Shown here piece after piece: positions 43,282 through 53,284 of a stretch of DNA of 64,000 nucleotides. The position numbers and the translations under genes are program-made. The notes below the pieces were generated by a model. It worked only from the letters and a program-made list of their open reading frames with translations, was not told the origin of the DNA and did not search any database. This stretch comes from Actinomadura atramentaria DSM 43919 (GTDB lineage: Bacteria; Actinomycetota; Actinomycetes; Streptosporangiales; Streptosporangiaceae), in NCBI RefSeq assembly GCF_000381885.1, contig NZ_KB907208.1, forward strand, positions 310,001-374,000, given 5' to 3'. Within the stretch, counting starts at the first letter, position 1, and each line of letters opens with the position of its first letter.

Positions 43282-44484
43282 GTGGACCGAGAGGCATTAC
43301 TCGTCATGGGCGGCGACCGCCACGCCGAGGACGCGGAGCTGCGCGCCCGCGGCCCGGCCGTCCGGGTGGACGTCCTCGGGGTCGAAGCCTGGGCCGTCAG
43401 CGACCCCGCCCTGCTCAAACGCCTGCTGACCGACCCGCGCGTGTCCAAGAGCGCGCACCGGCACTGGCCGAAGTTCCCCGACGAGATCGTCGGCGTCTGG
43501 CCGCTGGACCTGTGGGTCGCCGTCCAGAGCATGTTCACCGCGTACGGCGACGACCACCGCCGCCTCCGCCGCCTGGTCAGCCCCGCGTTCACCGCCCGCC
43601 GGACGGCCGCGCTCGTCCCGCGCATCGAGCGGATCACCGCGGACCTGCTGGACGGCCTCGCCGGCCGCGACCAGCCCGTCGACCTGCGCGAACACTTCGC
43701 CTACCCGCTGCCGATCACCGTGATCAGCGAGCTGATGGGGCTGCCCGCCGAGGCCGGGCCCGGCTTCCGCCGCATGGTCGACAAGGTCTTCGACACCACT
43801 CTCACCCGCGACGAGCAGGCCGCGAACACCCGCGAGCTGTACGCGCTGCTCGGCGGGCTCGTCGCCGAGAAACGCGCGCAACCCGCCGACGACATGACGT
43901 CCGTGCTGATCGACGCGCGGGACGAGGACGGCTCCGTCCTCACCGAGCGGGAACTCCTGGACACGCTCCTGCTCGTGATCTCGGCGGGCCACGAGACCAC
44001 CGTCAACCTGCTCGACCAGGCCGTCGCCGCCCTGCTCGCCGACCCTGAACAGCTCGCCCACGTCCGGGAGGGCCGGGCCGCCTGGAGCGACGCCGTCGAG
44101 GAGGCCCTGCGGTACGAGGCGCCCGTCGCGAACCTGCCGCTGCGCTACGCCGTCGAGGACATCGCCCTGCCCGGCGGCCGGACGATCCGGCGGGGCGAGG
44201 CGATCATCGCCGCCTACGCCGCTGCCGGCCGCCACCCGGACCTGAACGGCGGCGACCCGGACCGGTTCGACGTCACCCGGCCCACCAAGGAGCACCTGGC
44301 CTTCGGCCACGGCGTCCACTTCTGCCTGGGCGCGCCGCTCGCCCGCGCGGAGGCGGCCGTCGCGCTGCCCGCGCTGTTCGGACGTTTCCCGGGCCTCCGG
44401 CTGGCCGTCCCCGCGGCCGAGCTGCGGCCGAACGCGGGGTTCATCTCCAACGGGCACGAGGCGCTGCCCGTCTACCTGGAGTGA
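43282..44484 (+). CDS. Cytochrome P450
   Basis: A 400-residue enzyme. GTG 43282 follows GGGAGG by five bases; longer starts lack a site. The oxygen-activation helix has AGHETT at 235-240, EEALRYEAP contains the ExxR pair, and the haem ligand is C348 in [15 protein letters not shown]. It is a soluble bacterial class I type needing a separate ferredoxin, and none is adjacent. The substrate is unknown. It converges on the kinase-TPR gene with one base between stops. Confidence 0.92.
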   Translation: MDREALLVMGGDRHAEDAELRARGPAVRVDVLGVEAWAVSDPALLKRLLTDPRVSKSAHRHWPKFPDEIVGVWPLDLWVAVQSMFTAYGDDHRRLRRLVSPAFTARRTAALVPRIERITADLLDGLAGRDQPVDLREHFAYPLPITVISELMGLPAEAGPGFRRMVDKVFDTTLTRDEQAANTRELYALLGGLVAEKRAQPADDMTSVLIDARDEDGSVLTERELLDTLLLVISAGHETTVNLLDQAVAALLADPEQLAHVREGRAAWSDAVEEALRYEAPVANLPLRYAVEDIALPGGRTIRRGEAIIAAYAAAGRHPDLNGGDPDRFDVTRPTKEHLAFGHGVHFCLGAPLARAEAAVALPALFGRFPGLRLAVPAAELRPNAGFISNGHEALPVYLE

Positions 44485-44485
44485 G

Positions 44486-46084
44486 TCAGGCGCGGCGGAC
44501 GTGCTCGATCTCCGCCAGCATCTCGCTGTTCCCGAGGTCGCGGGCGATCGGTTCGGCCTCGGCGCACAGCTCGGCGGCGCCGGACGGGTCGTGCAGCGCC
44601 TTGCGGCAGCGCGCCAGGTTGATCAGCGCCCAGCCCTCGACGGTGCGGTTGCCGGTGTTGCGGGCGATCTCCAGGCTCTCCCGGTAGGCCGGTTCGGCCG
44701 CCGCCGGGTCGTCCTTCCGCAGGGCGCAGTTTCCGAGGTTGTCCCAGCTCCACGCGACGAGTTCGAGGTAGCCGATCTCCAGCGCGAGGTCGCGGGTCTC
44801 GGTGAAGACCTCGGCGGCGCGGTCGAGCTGGCCGTCCCGCAGCAGCGCGCCGCCGAGCCCGTCCCCGGCCCAGCCCTGGACGTCCCGCAGCCCGTGCTCG
44901 GCGGCGAAGTCCCGGGCCCGCCCGTACAGCTCGATCGCGCGCTGCAGCCTGCCGGTGCTGCGCGCCCAGTGCCCGAGGTGCGTCAGACTCCACGCCTGCA
45001 TGGCGAGTTCGCCGAGTTGGACGCCGACGCCCAGCGCCTCGGCCGAGTAGCGCCCGGCCAGCTCGTGGTCGTCGCGCCGCCGGGCGCAGTGGGCCAGGCC
45101 GTCCAGCGCCCAGCCCTCCAGGTCGCGCGCGCCGTGCTCGGCGGCCAGCTCCCGCCCGCGCGCGTACCAGCGCTCGGTCTGCTCCAGGGCGCCGCGGTCG
45201 CGGGCGTCGCGCGCGGCGTCGAGCAGCAGCCGGATGCCGTCCGCCGCGTCGGGGAACTCGGGCGCGAGCGCGTCGATCTGCCGCGCCAGCGCCTCGGCGC
45301 GGCCGTGCTCACCGCGATCCAGCGCGGCCCGGTACGACTCGCGGACGGCGTCCGGACCGAGCGCGCTCTCGATCCTCTCGACCAGCTCGTGCGCCTGCGG
45401 CCGCGCCGCCGGGTCACGCGCCAGCGCCGCCTCGATCACGCCCGCGAACTCCTGGGGGAGCGGCACATCGTCCCCGCCGGTGGCCGCGAACTTCATGACC
45501 ACGCCCCACCCGTAGACGTCCGTGGCCCGCTCAGCCGTCCGCCCCTCCTGAACCTCCGGCGCGATGAACGCGGGCGACCCGACGACGCCGTACGTCATCC
45601 GAGTCATCCCGGCGACCAACGCGATCCCGAGGTCGATCACCACGGGCTCGCCGTCGACCAGCATGACGTTGCTCGGCTTGATGTCCCGATGGATCACGTC
45701 GACCTGTTGAAGACTCTGCAGCGCGAGGGCCAACCCGACCCCCAACCGCCGCAGCTCGCCCCACCCCAACGCCCCCCGCCGCGCGACGACGTCCTCGACC
45801 GTCAGCCCCTCGACGTACCGCGTGGCGACGAACGCCGGTGCGCCGTCGAGCGCGTAGTCGAGAATCCGCGCGACATGCGGACTCTGAATCCGCCGCAGCG
45901 CCTCGATCTCCCGCCGCAACCGCGGCAGGCCCTGCGGATGCCGGGCGATGTGCTCCCGCATGACCTTCACGGCGGCCATCCGCCCGTCCTCACCGCGAGC
46001 GAGGAACACTTCCCCCATCCCGCCCGCCCCCAGCGGACGCAACACCTCGTACCGACCAATGACCGAAGGCAGCGGATGACCCAT
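44486..46084 (-). CDS. Ser/Thr kinase with C-terminal TPR array
   Basis: A 532-residue protein; ATG 46084. The kinase domain (about 10-250) has GAGGMGEV, K40, HRDIKPSN at 132-139 and EVQEGR for the APE region. The DFG motif is DLG (151-153), a conservative change seen in some active kinases. Residues about 270-532 form TPR-like repeats in which WALDGLAHCAR, WSLTHLGHWAR, WAGDGLGGALL, WSWDNLGNCAL and WALINLARCRK recur every ~40 residues. No transmembrane helix, so it is cytosolic. The TPR part probably binds substrate or partner proteins. Confidence 0.88.
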   Translation of the reverse strand: MGHPLPSVIGRYEVLRPLGAGGMGEVFLARGEDGRMAAVKVMREHIARHPQGLPRLRREIEALRRIQSPHVARILDYALDGAPAFVATRYVEGLTVEDVVARRGALGWGELRRLGVGLALALQSLQQVDVIHRDIKPSNVMLVDGEPVVIDLGIALVAGMTRMTYGVVGSPAFIAPEVQEGRTAERATDVYGWGVVMKFAATGGDDVPLPQEFAGVIEAALARDPAARPQAHELVERIESALGPDAVRESYRAALDRGEHGRAEALARQIDALAPEFPDAADGIRLLLDAARDARDRGALEQTERWYARGRELAAEHGARDLEGWALDGLAHCARRRDDHELAGRYSAEALGVGVQLGELAMQAWSLTHLGHWARSTGRLQRAIELYGRARDFAAEHGLRDVQGWAGDGLGGALLRDGQLDRAAEVFTETRDLALEIGYLELVAWSWDNLGNCALRKDDPAAAEPAYRESLEIARNTGNRTVEGWALINLARCRKALHDPSGAAELCAEAEPIARDLGNSEMLAEIEHVRRA

Positions 46085-46212
46085 CGAACGAGCGTAATGC
46101 GCCCGCCCATCCGCCGGCGCCGACGCCCGAGTCCGCATGTGGCCTGCGCCGACGCCCGATTCCGATCGCCCTAGGATGTCCCCACCGCGAGGACATCGGT
46201 GAGAGGGGCTCG

Positions 46213-46611
46213 ATGGCCCGGACGCACATGCAGATCGGCGAGGTCGCCGAACGGACCGGCCTGAGCCTGCGCACCATCCGCTACTACGGGGAGGTCGGCC
46301 TCGCCCCGCCGACGGCCCGCTCGCAGGGCGGGTTCCGCCTCTACACCGAGGACGACGTCGCCCGGCTGCACGTGATCATGCGGATGAAGCCGCTCGGGTT
46401 CAGCCTGGAGGAGATGCGCGAGCTGCTGGAGGTCCTGGACGGGCTGGCGGCCGAGGAGACCGCCGCGCCCGACCGCGGGGCGCGGCTCGGGAAGCTGGCC
46501 GCCTACCACGGCCTGGTCGAGGAACGCACCGCCGAGCTCCGGGCCCGCCTGGCGGACGCCGAGGGGTTCGCCGGCGCGCTCGCGGACGCACTCGGACGCC
46601 ACCGCGCGTGA
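46213..46611 (+). CDS. MerR family transcriptional regulator
   Basis: A 132-residue protein; ATG 46213 with GAGAGGGG upstream. The N-terminal helix-turn-helix (QIGEVAERTGLSLRTIRYY, then RLYTEDDVARLHVI) is a clear MerR domain, followed by a dimerisation helix. No Cys residues, so metal sensing is unlikely. Its target may be itself or the convergent MFS gene 15 bp away. Confidence 0.88.
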   Translation: MARTHMQIGEVAERTGLSLRTIRYYGEVGLAPPTARSQGGFRLYTEDDVARLHVIMRMKPLGFSLEEMRELLEVLDGLAAEETAAPDRGARLGKLAAYHGLVEERTAELRARLADAEGFAGALADALGRHRA

Positions 46612-46626
46612 AGCGGGGCGCCCGGA

Positions 46627-47991
46627 TCACCCGCCTGCGGGACCCCGGCGACGTCCGTCCCGTGAACCGCCCGGCGCGTCGGGCGACGCCGGGAGGGCGA
46701 GGGAGAGCGCGGCGGCGCCGACCATCACGACCGCCATCATCCCGAAGGCGGTGCCGGGCGTCGCCGCCGCCGGGACGGCGGTGAGGACGGCCAGCCCGAG
46801 CGCGCCGCCGACCTGCTTGGCGGTGTTCAGCAGCCCGGACGCGGCCCCGGCGTCGCGCTCCTCGACGCCGGCGGCGGCGATGGCGGTGAGCGGCGTGGTG
46901 AGCAGCCCGCCGCCGAGGGACATCGGGACGGCGGGGCCGAGCACGCCCGAGAGGTAACCGCCGCCGCTCCGCGCCTGCCACGCGAAGCCCGCCGCGGCGA
47001 GGAGCGCTCCGGCGATGACGAGCGTCCGCCCGTCGACGCGCTCCATGAGCCGGGGCGTCGCCCGCAGCCCGACGAGCACGGTCAGCAGCGTGTGGGGGAG
47101 GAAGCCGAATCCGGTCCGCAGCGCCGAGTAGTGCAGGACGTCCTGCATGTAAAGGGTGAGGAAGTACCACATCGGCACCTGGAAGCACGCGCCGGTGAGC
47201 AGCATCACCGCGTTGCCGACCGCGACGGAGCGGACGCGCAGCAACCTCGGCGGGAGCAGCGGTTCGCGCGCCGCCCGCGCTTCGATGAGCGCGAACGCCG
47301 TGATCAGGACGGCGGCGGCGGTCAGGGCGCGGGCCGCCGCCGGGCCGCCCCTGACGCCGTAGGCCAGCAGCGCCAGCCCGGCGGTGGCGGTGACCGCGCC
47401 GGGAAGATCGAGCCCGCCGGGCCGCCCGCCGCCCCGCCGCGCGGGCAGTCGGACGGCCAGCACGGCGGCGACCGCGCCGAGCGGGACGTTGACCAGCAGA
47501 ATCCAGCGCCAGGACAGCGCGACGGTGAGGACGCCGCCGAGCAGGTTCCCCGCGGCCCCGCCGACGAGCCCGACCGCCGTCCAGACCGCGAGGGCGCGGG
47601 TGCGCGCCGGACCGGCGGCGAAGGTCGTGGTGAGGACGGTCAGCGTGGCCGGGGCGAGGACGGCCGCGCCGAGGCCCTGCGCCGCGCGGGCGGCGATGAG
47701 CCACGCCGGGCCGCCCGCCAGCCCGCCGACCAGGCTGGGCAGCGTGAACAGGGCGAGGCCCGCGACGAAGACGCGCCGGACGCCGTACAGGTCGGCGAGG
47801 CGTCCGCCCGGCAGCAGGAACCCGGCGAACGCGAGCGTGTACGCGCCGGCGACCCACGGCAGGCGGTCGGCCGGGACGTCCAGCGATGTGCGGATCGCGG
47901 GCAGTGCGACGTTCACCACCGAGACGTCGAGCACCACCATGAACTGGGCGGCGCAGGCCAGGACGAGCCAGGACGTCGCGTGTCTGCCCAT
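46627..47991 (-). CDS. MFS drug exporter, DHA2 family
   Basis: A 454-residue transporter with about 14 helices. DVSVVNVALP in helix 1, LPGGRLADLYGVRRVF after helix 2 and WRWILLVNVPLG show the DHA2 family. It is divergent from a TetR gene with palindromes between, so it is probably induced when its substrate releases TetR. Paralogous in family to the exporter at 17605 but with a different control system. Confidence 0.9.
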   Translation of the reverse strand: MGRHATSWLVLACAAQFMVVLDVSVVNVALPAIRTSLDVPADRLPWVAGAYTLAFAGFLLPGGRLADLYGVRRVFVAGLALFTLPSLVGGLAGGPAWLIAARAAQGLGAAVLAPATLTVLTTTFAAGPARTRALAVWTAVGLVGGAAGNLLGGVLTVALSWRWILLVNVPLGAVAAVLAVRLPARRGGGRPGGLDLPGAVTATAGLALLAYGVRGGPAAARALTAAAVLITAFALIEARAAREPLLPPRLLRVRSVAVGNAVMLLTGACFQVPMWYFLTLYMQDVLHYSALRTGFGFLPHTLLTVLVGLRATPRLMERVDGRTLVIAGALLAAAGFAWQARSGGGYLSGVLGPAVPMSLGGGLLTTPLTAIAAAGVEERDAGAASGLLNTAKQVGGALGLAVLTAVPAAATPGTAFGMMAVVMVGAAALSLALPASPDAPGGSRDGRRRGPAGG

Positions 47992-48011
47992 GCGCGGCTC
48001 CTTGGCAGATC

Positions 48012-48082
48012 AATGTGAGCACATTCGTTTGCCGACACGCTACGGACGCTAGACTCGGCGGTCAATCCAATGTGTACGCATC
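48012..48082. promoter_or_regulatory. Two AATGTG-type palindromes between MFS and TetR genes
   Basis: A perfect-armed palindrome AATGTG-AG-CACATT is at 48012-48025, 21 bp before the MFS start. A weaker copy AATGTG-TA-CGCATC is at 48069-48082, just before the TetR start. Both share the half-site and 2-bp spacer and are 57 bp apart, so they probably bind the TetR protein and control both genes. Confidence 0.6.
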
Positions 48083-48100
48083 GAACAAAGGGGGCGGCCG

Positions 48101-48712
48101 ATGGACCGGCGGACCCGGGGACCGGGCGCGCAGCACGCGGCGCGGCGGCGGGAGATCGCCGACGCCGTGCTGGCGATCGTCGCCGAACGCGGGCTCCAGG
48201 CGGTCTCGCTCACCGAGGTCGCCGCGCGGGCGGGCGTCTCACCCGGCCGCGTGCAGCACTACTTCCCCGCCAAGCAGGGACTCGTGGAGGCGGCCTTCGA
48301 GCGGTCCAACGAGGTGAGCGCCGCCCGGATCAGGTCTTTGGTCGGCGACGATCTCGACCGGGCCGCGCCCCGGTCGGTGCTGACGACCGTGCTGACCGAG
48401 CTCCTCGCCCGCGACGACGAGACGCGGGCGCACATGCGCGTCCGCCAGTCGTTCACCGCCCTGGCCCTCAGCGACGAGGCCATCGCCGACCGGATGCGCG
48501 CCGAGTACGACCGCCTCCACCGCCGGCTCGCCGGCCTGCTGGGCCGGGACGCGGACGCCGGGCTGCTCGTCCCCGGCACCGATCCCGTTGACGCGGCGGT
48601 CGCGCTGGTCGCGCTCGCCGAAGGGCTGGCCTATTACGTCCTCGTCGGCATCACCGGGCCGGAGGCCGCGCGAGAACAGGTTCTGGCCGCCGTCGCCGCC
48701 CGCTACCGGTGA
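48101..48712 (+). CDS. TetR family regulator of the divergent MFS exporter
   Basis: A 203-residue protein; ATG 48101. The helix-turn-helix is LTEVAARAGVSPGRVQHYFP at about residues 46-65. The C-terminal domain has MRVRQSFTALALSDEAIADRM and a hydrophobic dimer helix. Its stop is 7 bp from the convergent SulP stop. Confidence 0.87.
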   Translation: MDRRTRGPGAQHAARRREIADAVLAIVAERGLQAVSLTEVAARAGVSPGRVQHYFPAKQGLVEAAFERSNEVSAARIRSLVGDDLDRAAPRSVLTTVLTELLARDDETRAHMRVRQSFTALALSDEAIADRMRAEYDRLHRRLAGLLGRDADAGLLVPGTDPVDAAVALVALAEGLAYYVLVGITGPEAAREQVLAAVAARYR

Positions 48713-48719
48713 GCCTCGG

Positions 48720-50210
48720 TCAGTGGCTCCCGGCCAGCTCCCCGGACAGGGTGCCGTGCATGCGGGCGCTGTCCTCGTTGAGTCCGACGATCTCGACGGT
48801 CTTGCCGCGCTGGGCGTACTTGGCGGTGACGGCGTCGAGCGCGGCGACGCTGGAGGCGTCCCAGACATGGGCGTCGGTCAGGTCGACGACGACGCGGTCG
48901 GGGTCGCCCGCGTAGTCGAACCGGTGGACCAGGTCGTTGCTGGACGCGAAGAACAGCTCTCCGGTGACGGCGTACACGACCTGCCCGCCCTCGGGGTCGG
49001 TGACGGCCGAGACCTCGACCAGGTGCGCGACGCGGCGCGCGAACACCACCATCGCGGTGACCGACCCGACGACCACGCCGATCGCCAGGTTGTGCGTCGC
49101 GACGACCACGGCGACGGTGATCAGCATGACGGCGGTCTCCCCGACCGGCATCCGCCGGAGGGTGGCGGGCCTGACCGAGTGCCAGTCGAACGTGCCGACC
49201 GACACCAGGACCATGACGGCGACGAGCGCGGCCATCGGGATCGTGGAGACGACGGAGCCGAGGGCGATGCACAGCGTCATCAGGAACGCCCCGGCCAGGA
49301 ACGTCGAGAGCCGGGTGCGCGCCCCGTTGCGGACGTTGATCATCGTCTGCCCGATCATCGCGCAGCCGCCCATGCCGCCGAGGAACCCGGTGACGATGTT
49401 GGCGACGCCCTGCCCGATGGACTCGCGGGTCTTGTTGGACGGGGTGTCGGTGATGTCGTCGACGAGCTTGGCCGTCATCAGCGACTCCATCAGCCCGACC
49501 AGCGCGAACGCCAGCGCGTACGGCGCGATCGTCGTCAGGGTGCCGAAGGTGAACGGCACGTCGGGGACGCCGGGCGTCGGCAGCGAGGACGGCAGTGCGC
49601 CCTTGTCGCCCACGGTCGGCACGGCGATCCCGGCGGCGACGGTGATGGCGGTCAGGATGACGATCGACACCAGCGGCGCGGGAACGGCCCTGGTGACGCG
49701 CGGGAACAGCACCATCAGCGCCAGCCCGCCGACCACCAGCGGGTAAACGGCCCACGGCACGTTCTTCAACTCGGGCACCTGGGCCATGAAGATCAAGATG
49801 GCGAGCGCGTTGACGAACCCGACCATCACGCTGCGCGGCACGAACCGCATCAGCCGGGCCACGCCCAGCGCGCCGAGCGCGATCTGGAAGACCCCGGCCA
49901 GCACGACGGTCGCGAACAGGTAGCCCAGCCCGTGCTCGCGGACGACGGGCGCCACGACCAGCGCGACCGCCCCGGTCGCCGCCGAGATCATCGCGGGCCG
50001 CCCGCCGACGACCGAGATCGTGACGGCCATCGTGCAGGCCGCGAACAGCCCGATCCGCGGATCGACGCCCGCGATGACCGAGAACGAGATCGCCTCGGGG
50101 ATCAGCGCCAACGCGACCACCAGCCCGGACAGCACCTCGGTCCGCACGAGCTTCGCGGTGATCGGATACGTCGGCCGCGGACGGCGCGCCAGCACGGCGG
50201 AAAGACTCAC
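48720..50210 (-). CDS. SulP family anion transporter with STAS domain
   Basis: A 496-residue protein. The membrane part (about 20-395) has the SulP signature (LALIPEAISFSVIAGVDP) and GGMGGCAMIGQTMINVRNG. The cytoplasmic STAS domain (about 410-496) has VVDLTDAHVWDASSVAALD, with the conserved DxS. It transports sulfate, bicarbonate or another anion; no carbonic anhydrase domain is fused. A TTAGGG-type element on the minus strand near 50346-50353 might belong to its promoter. Confidence 0.9.
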   Translation of the reverse strand: MSLSAVLARRPRPTYPITAKLVRTEVLSGLVVALALIPEAISFSVIAGVDPRIGLFAACTMAVTISVVGGRPAMISAATGAVALVVAPVVREHGLGYLFATVVLAGVFQIALGALGVARLMRFVPRSVMVGFVNALAILIFMAQVPELKNVPWAVYPLVVGGLALMVLFPRVTRAVPAPLVSIVILTAITVAAGIAVPTVGDKGALPSSLPTPGVPDVPFTFGTLTTIAPYALAFALVGLMESLMTAKLVDDITDTPSNKTRESIGQGVANIVTGFLGGMGGCAMIGQTMINVRNGARTRLSTFLAGAFLMTLCIALGSVVSTIPMAALVAVMVLVSVGTFDWHSVRPATLRRMPVGETAVMLITVAVVVATHNLAIGVVVGSVTAMVVFARRVAHLVEVSAVTDPEGGQVVYAVTGELFFASSNDLVHRFDYAGDPDRVVVDLTDAHVWDASSVAALDAVTAKYAQRGKTVEIVGLNEDSARMHGTLSGELAGSH

Positions 50211-50549
50211 GACACTCCAGATTCATGCGCCGACAGCGGCGAAAAGCCCGCGCGACGTGCGGGGGAGGACTCCAACGCCCGGCGATCACCCGGACCGCCG
50301 AAACGACAGGCCGGCATCCGGCGAACCATCGCGGACTCGCCCCTACCCTAACGTCACAGGAGAGTCTGCGGATTCCACCACCTCACCGACCGGCCGCCAG
50401 CCGCCGCCCCGAGACCCAGCATGCCCACCGCCGCCCGGGGAACGCCGCACATGAGTTCGTCGACGACGCGCTGAACGACCGGAACACAAATGGAACACGG
50501 AATGCGGCACACGGCATGGCCGCTGATGCCACACCGCCGATAAACGACC
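50211..50549. other. Intergenic region without a recognised gene
   Basis: About 340 bp between the SulP start and the tRNA terminator. Open frames here have no family resemblance, and one of them runs into the tRNA. It is slightly less GC-rich than its surroundings, with GGAACAC-like repeats around 50470-50510. I see no integrase or attachment-site copy of the tRNA end. Confidence 0.5.
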
Positions 50550-50588
50550 AACGGCCCGCCCCCAGCTCACACTGGAGTTCGGGCCGTT
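50550..50588 (-). terminator. Hairpin downstream of tRNA-Arg
   Basis: AACGGCCCG (50550-50558) pairs with CGGGCCGTT (50580-50588), with an inner CCAG/CTGG stem. It lies 10 bp past the tRNA 3' end on the minus strand and is followed by a weak T-rich stretch. Confidence 0.6.
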
Positions 50589-50598
50589 CGCTACGGGG

Positions 50599-50670
50599 TG
50601 CCCCCTGCAGGATTCGAACCTGCGCACACGGCTCCGGAGGCCGTTGCTCTATCCCCTGAGCTAAGGGGGC
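50599..50670 (-). tRNA. tRNA-Arg(CCG)
   Basis: Full cloverleaf of 72 nt on the minus strand: acceptor GCCCCCT/AGGGGGC, D stem GCTC/GAGC, anticodon stem ACGGC/GCCGT with loop CTCCGGA giving anticodon CCG (reads CGG), variable loop of four bases, T stem GCAGG/CCTGC with TTCGAAT loop, and discriminator A. The 3' CCA is not fully encoded (ACCC). A tRNA-Arg next to the ArgS-related nrtL gene is a familiar actinobacterial neighbourhood. Confidence 0.95.
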
Positions 50671-50778
50671 GGTGCCGCTGGTGAGCGGCGTGGGAAAAGG
50701 CTACCAGGACTGGCGGGTGGTCGCGCACCTCGTTTGTTCGGCGTGCGGGGGCGCGGGGGGTGGGCTACCTTCGAGGCC

Positions 50779-51162
50779 GTGAGCGAGCCACTGGGACGCG
50801 TGCTGGTCGTCGACGACGACGAGGTCATCCGGCAGCTCATCGCGGTCAACCTCCAGTTGGAGGGCTTCGAGGTCGAGACCGCCGTGGACGGGCAGGACTG
50901 CCTGGACCGCGTGCTGGACGTCCGCCCCGACGTGATCACGCTGGACGTGATGATGCCGCGCCTGGACGGCTGGGTCACCGCGAGCCGGCTGCGGGAGAAC
51001 GCCGAGACCAGCGGCATCCGCGTCGTCATGATCACCGCGCGGGCGCAGGAGCACGACGTGCGGCGCGGGCACGAGATCGGCGTGGACGCCTACGTGACGA
51101 AGCCGTTCGACCCGAATCAGCTCATCCAGACCGTCCGTAAACTCGCTGCCGTGTCCAGATAA
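50779..51162 (+). CDS. Stand-alone response-regulator receiver protein
   Basis: A 127-residue protein starting GTG 50779. The acidic pocket is DDD at 12-14 and the phospho-acceptor is D56 in ITLDVMMP; MITARA holds the switch threonine and TKPF the conserved lysine. There is no output domain and no kinase nearby, so it probably works by protein contact, like CheY-type receivers. It stands 21 bp ahead of nrtL in the same direction. Confidence 0.88.
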   Translation: MSEPLGRVLVVDDDEVIRQLIAVNLQLEGFEVETAVDGQDCLDRVLDVRPDVITLDVMMPRLDGWVTASRLRENAETSGIRVVMITARAQEHDVRRGHEIGVDAYVTKPFDPNQLIQTVRKLAAVSR

Positions 51163-51183
51163 TGGTCAGATAGTCTCACCAGG

Positions 51184-51873
51184 GTGACCCCTGCCGAGCT
51201 GGGCGCCGCGCTCGCGGCGGTCGCCGGCGGCGCGCTCGCGCCCCGCGACGTGCCGTTGAGCGTCCGCGGCCCCGGCGTCTACGCCACCTCGCTCGCGCTG
51301 CGGCTGCGCCTGGACCCCCAGGTCACGGCCGAGCGCGTCCGCGCGCTGCCCGGCGTGGAGCGCGTCGAGGGCGACGGAATGCTCGTCATCGCCGTCGATC
51401 CGGCGCGGGTCGTCAGCGGCGTCCTCGCCGAGGGCGACGCCTACGCCGCCGCGGAGGTTCCGCAGGCGCCGTGGAAGGACGGCCCCCGCGTCTTCGGCGA
51501 CCCCGGCTTCGAGGTCCGGTACGCGTACGCCCGCGCCGCATGGGTCGGCCGCTGGGCCGAAGACCTTCACGTCGAGGAAGGACCACCGGCCCCGGAGACC
51601 GCGCAGGAACGCAGGTTCACCGAGGTCGTGGCCGATCTTCCCTGCCGCGCGCGGCAGGCCGAACGGGAACAGGACCCCCGCCCGTTCGCCTTGTGTCTGG
51701 AGCGGCTCGCCGCCGCCTACCACGACGTCCACGAGCGGTGTCCCGCGCTGCCGAAGGGCGACGAGAAACCCGGGGCGGTGCACGCGGCCCGCGTCACGCT
51801 GGCGCGGGCGGCGCGCATCGCCTTGGGCAACGGACTGAAAACGATCGGCGAGACTCCGCGGGAGCGGATATGA
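51184..51873 (+). CDS. nrtL: ArgS-related anticodon-binding protein NrtL
   Basis: A 229-residue protein starting GTG 51184. The N-terminal half resembles the start of arginyl-tRNA synthetase ([14 protein letters not shown]). The C-terminal half is a DALR-type anticodon-binding helical bundle ([43 protein letters not shown]). The catalytic HIGH/KMSKS core is absent, so it cannot charge tRNA. This matches the actinobacterial NrtL family that sits upstream of lysA; its role is not settled. It may bind tRNA-Arg, whose CCG isoacceptor lies close by. Confidence 0.78.
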   Translation: MTPAELGAALAAVAGGALAPRDVPLSVRGPGVYATSLALRLRLDPQVTAERVRALPGVERVEGDGMLVIAVDPARVVSGVLAEGDAYAAAEVPQAPWKDGPRVFGDPGFEVRYAYARAAWVGRWAEDLHVEEGPPAPETAQERRFTEVVADLPCRARQAEREQDPRPFALCLERLAAAYHDVHERCPALPKGDEKPGAVHAARVTLARAARIALGNGLKTIGETPRERI

Positions 51874-51892
51874 CGAGCGGGGGAATGAGCGG

Positions 51893-53284
51893 ATGAGCAG
51901 GGTCCATCCTGCGGGCGGACGGCACGCGGACGTGCTGCCCGAAGACCACCCGGTGCCGCCGCCGGCGGACCTGAACGCGCTGGCCGACGAGGTCTGGCCG
52001 CGCGGCGCGCGCCGGACGGACGGCGCGCTGACGGTCGGCGGCGTGGACGTCCGGGACCTGGCGCGCGAGTACGGCACGCCGCTGTACGTGTACGACGAGG
52101 ACGACGTCCGGGCCCGCGCCCGCGAGTACGCGCAGGCGTTCCACGACGGCAGCGTCCACTACGCGGGCAAGGCGTTCCTCTGCACGGCGGTGGCCCGCTG
52201 GGTCCACGAGGAGGGCCTGGGCCTGGACGTGTGCAGCGGCGGCGAGCTGGCCGTCGCGCTGCGCGCCGGGTTCCCGCCGGAGAAGATCACGCTGCACGGC
52301 AACAACAAGTCGGTGGCGGAGCTGGCGCAGGCGGTGGACGCGGGCGTCGGCCACATCGTCGTCGACTCCTTCGAGGAGATCGCCAGGCTCGGCCATCTCG
52401 CGCGCGAGCGGGGTGTGCGGCCGAAGGTCATGGTGCGCGTGACGACGGGCGTGGAGGCTCACACCCATGAGTTCATCGCGACCGCCCACGACGACCAGAA
52501 GTTCGGGTTCTCGCGGAGTTCCGGCGCGGCGCTGGAGGCGGTCCGCCGCGTCCTGGCGCTGCCGGAGCTGGAGCTGGTCGGCCTGCACTCGCACATCGGG
52601 TCGCAGATCTTCGACCCGGACGGTTTCGAGGTCGCCGCGCACCGCCTGGCGGAGCTGCTGGTCGCGATCCGCGACGAGCACGGCCTGGAGCTGCCGGAGC
52701 TGGACCTCGGCGGCGGCTACGGCATCGCGTACACGCCGGGCGACGAGCCGATCGACCCCAAGACGATGGCCGACAGCCTCCGCGACATCGTGGCGCGCGA
52801 GTGCCGCGCGTACGGGCTGGCGATGCCGCGGCTGACGGTCGAGCCGGGCCGGGCGATCATCGGCCCGGGCGGCGTGACGGTGTACGAGGTCGGGACGGTC
52901 AAGGACGTCGAGGGCATCCGCACGTACGTCTCGGTGGACGGCGGGATGAGCGACAACCTGCGGACGGCGTTGTACGGCGCGGAGTACTCGTGCGTGCTGG
53001 CCAGCCGGGAATCGGATGCCGCGCCCATGTTGGGCAGGCTTGTCGGAAAGCACTGCGAGAGCGGCGATATCGTCGTCCGTGACCTGTGGTTGCCCGAAGA
53101 TCTTACGGCGGGCGACCTGGTGGCCGTCGCCGCGACCGGTGCGTACTGTCGCTCGATGGCGAGCAACTACAACCATGTCCCCAAGCCCGCCGTCGTGGCG
53201 GTGCGAAGCGGCAGGTCGAGGGTCATCGTCCGCCGGGAGACCGCGGACGACCTGCTGCGGCTCGATGCGGAGGTCGAAGGGTGA
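51893..53284 (+). CDS. lysA: Diaminopimelate decarboxylase
   Basis: A 463-residue PLP enzyme, ATG 51893. PLP lysine K93 lies in [22 protein letters not shown] and GGGYGIAY are the family's barrel motifs, and CESGDIV supplies the active-site Cys from the partner subunit. It converts meso-diaminopimelate to lysine. Its stop overlaps the hom start (GTGA), which places it first in the lysA-hom-thrC-thrB set. Confidence 0.96.
   Translation: MSRVHPAGGRHADVLPEDHPVPPPADLNALADEVWPRGARRTDGALTVGGVDVRDLAREYGTPLYVYDEDDVRARAREYAQAFHDGSVHYAGKAFLCTAVARWVHEEGLGLDVCSGGELAVALRAGFPPEKITLHGNNKSVAELAQAVDAGVGHIVVDSFEEIARLGHLARERGVRPKVMVRVTTGVEAHTHEFIATAHDDQKFGFSRSSGAALEAVRRVLALPELELVGLHSHIGSQIFDPDGFEVAAHRLAELLVAIRDEHGLELPELDLGGGYGIAYTPGDEPIDPKTMADSLRDIVARECRAYGLAMPRLTVEPGRAIIGPGGVTVYEVGTVKDVEGIRTYVSVDGGMSDNLRTALYGAEYSCVLASRESDAAPMLGRLVGKHCESGDIVVRDLWLPEDLTAGDLVAVAATGAYCRSMASNYNHVPKPAVVAVRSGRSRVIVRRETADDLLRLDAEVEG

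Noticed and set aside
42657-44048. 463-codon plus-strand frame over the DMT and P450 genes
   Set aside because: Out of frame with both motif-bearing genes; composition is Arg/Gly noise.
50225-50659. 144-codon plus-strand frame between SulP and the receiver gene
   Set aside because: It has no family features and its end is translated from the antisense of tRNA-Arg.
50211-50670. Integrated element at tRNA-Arg
   Set aside because: No integrase, excisionase or duplicated tRNA 3' end is visible in the window.
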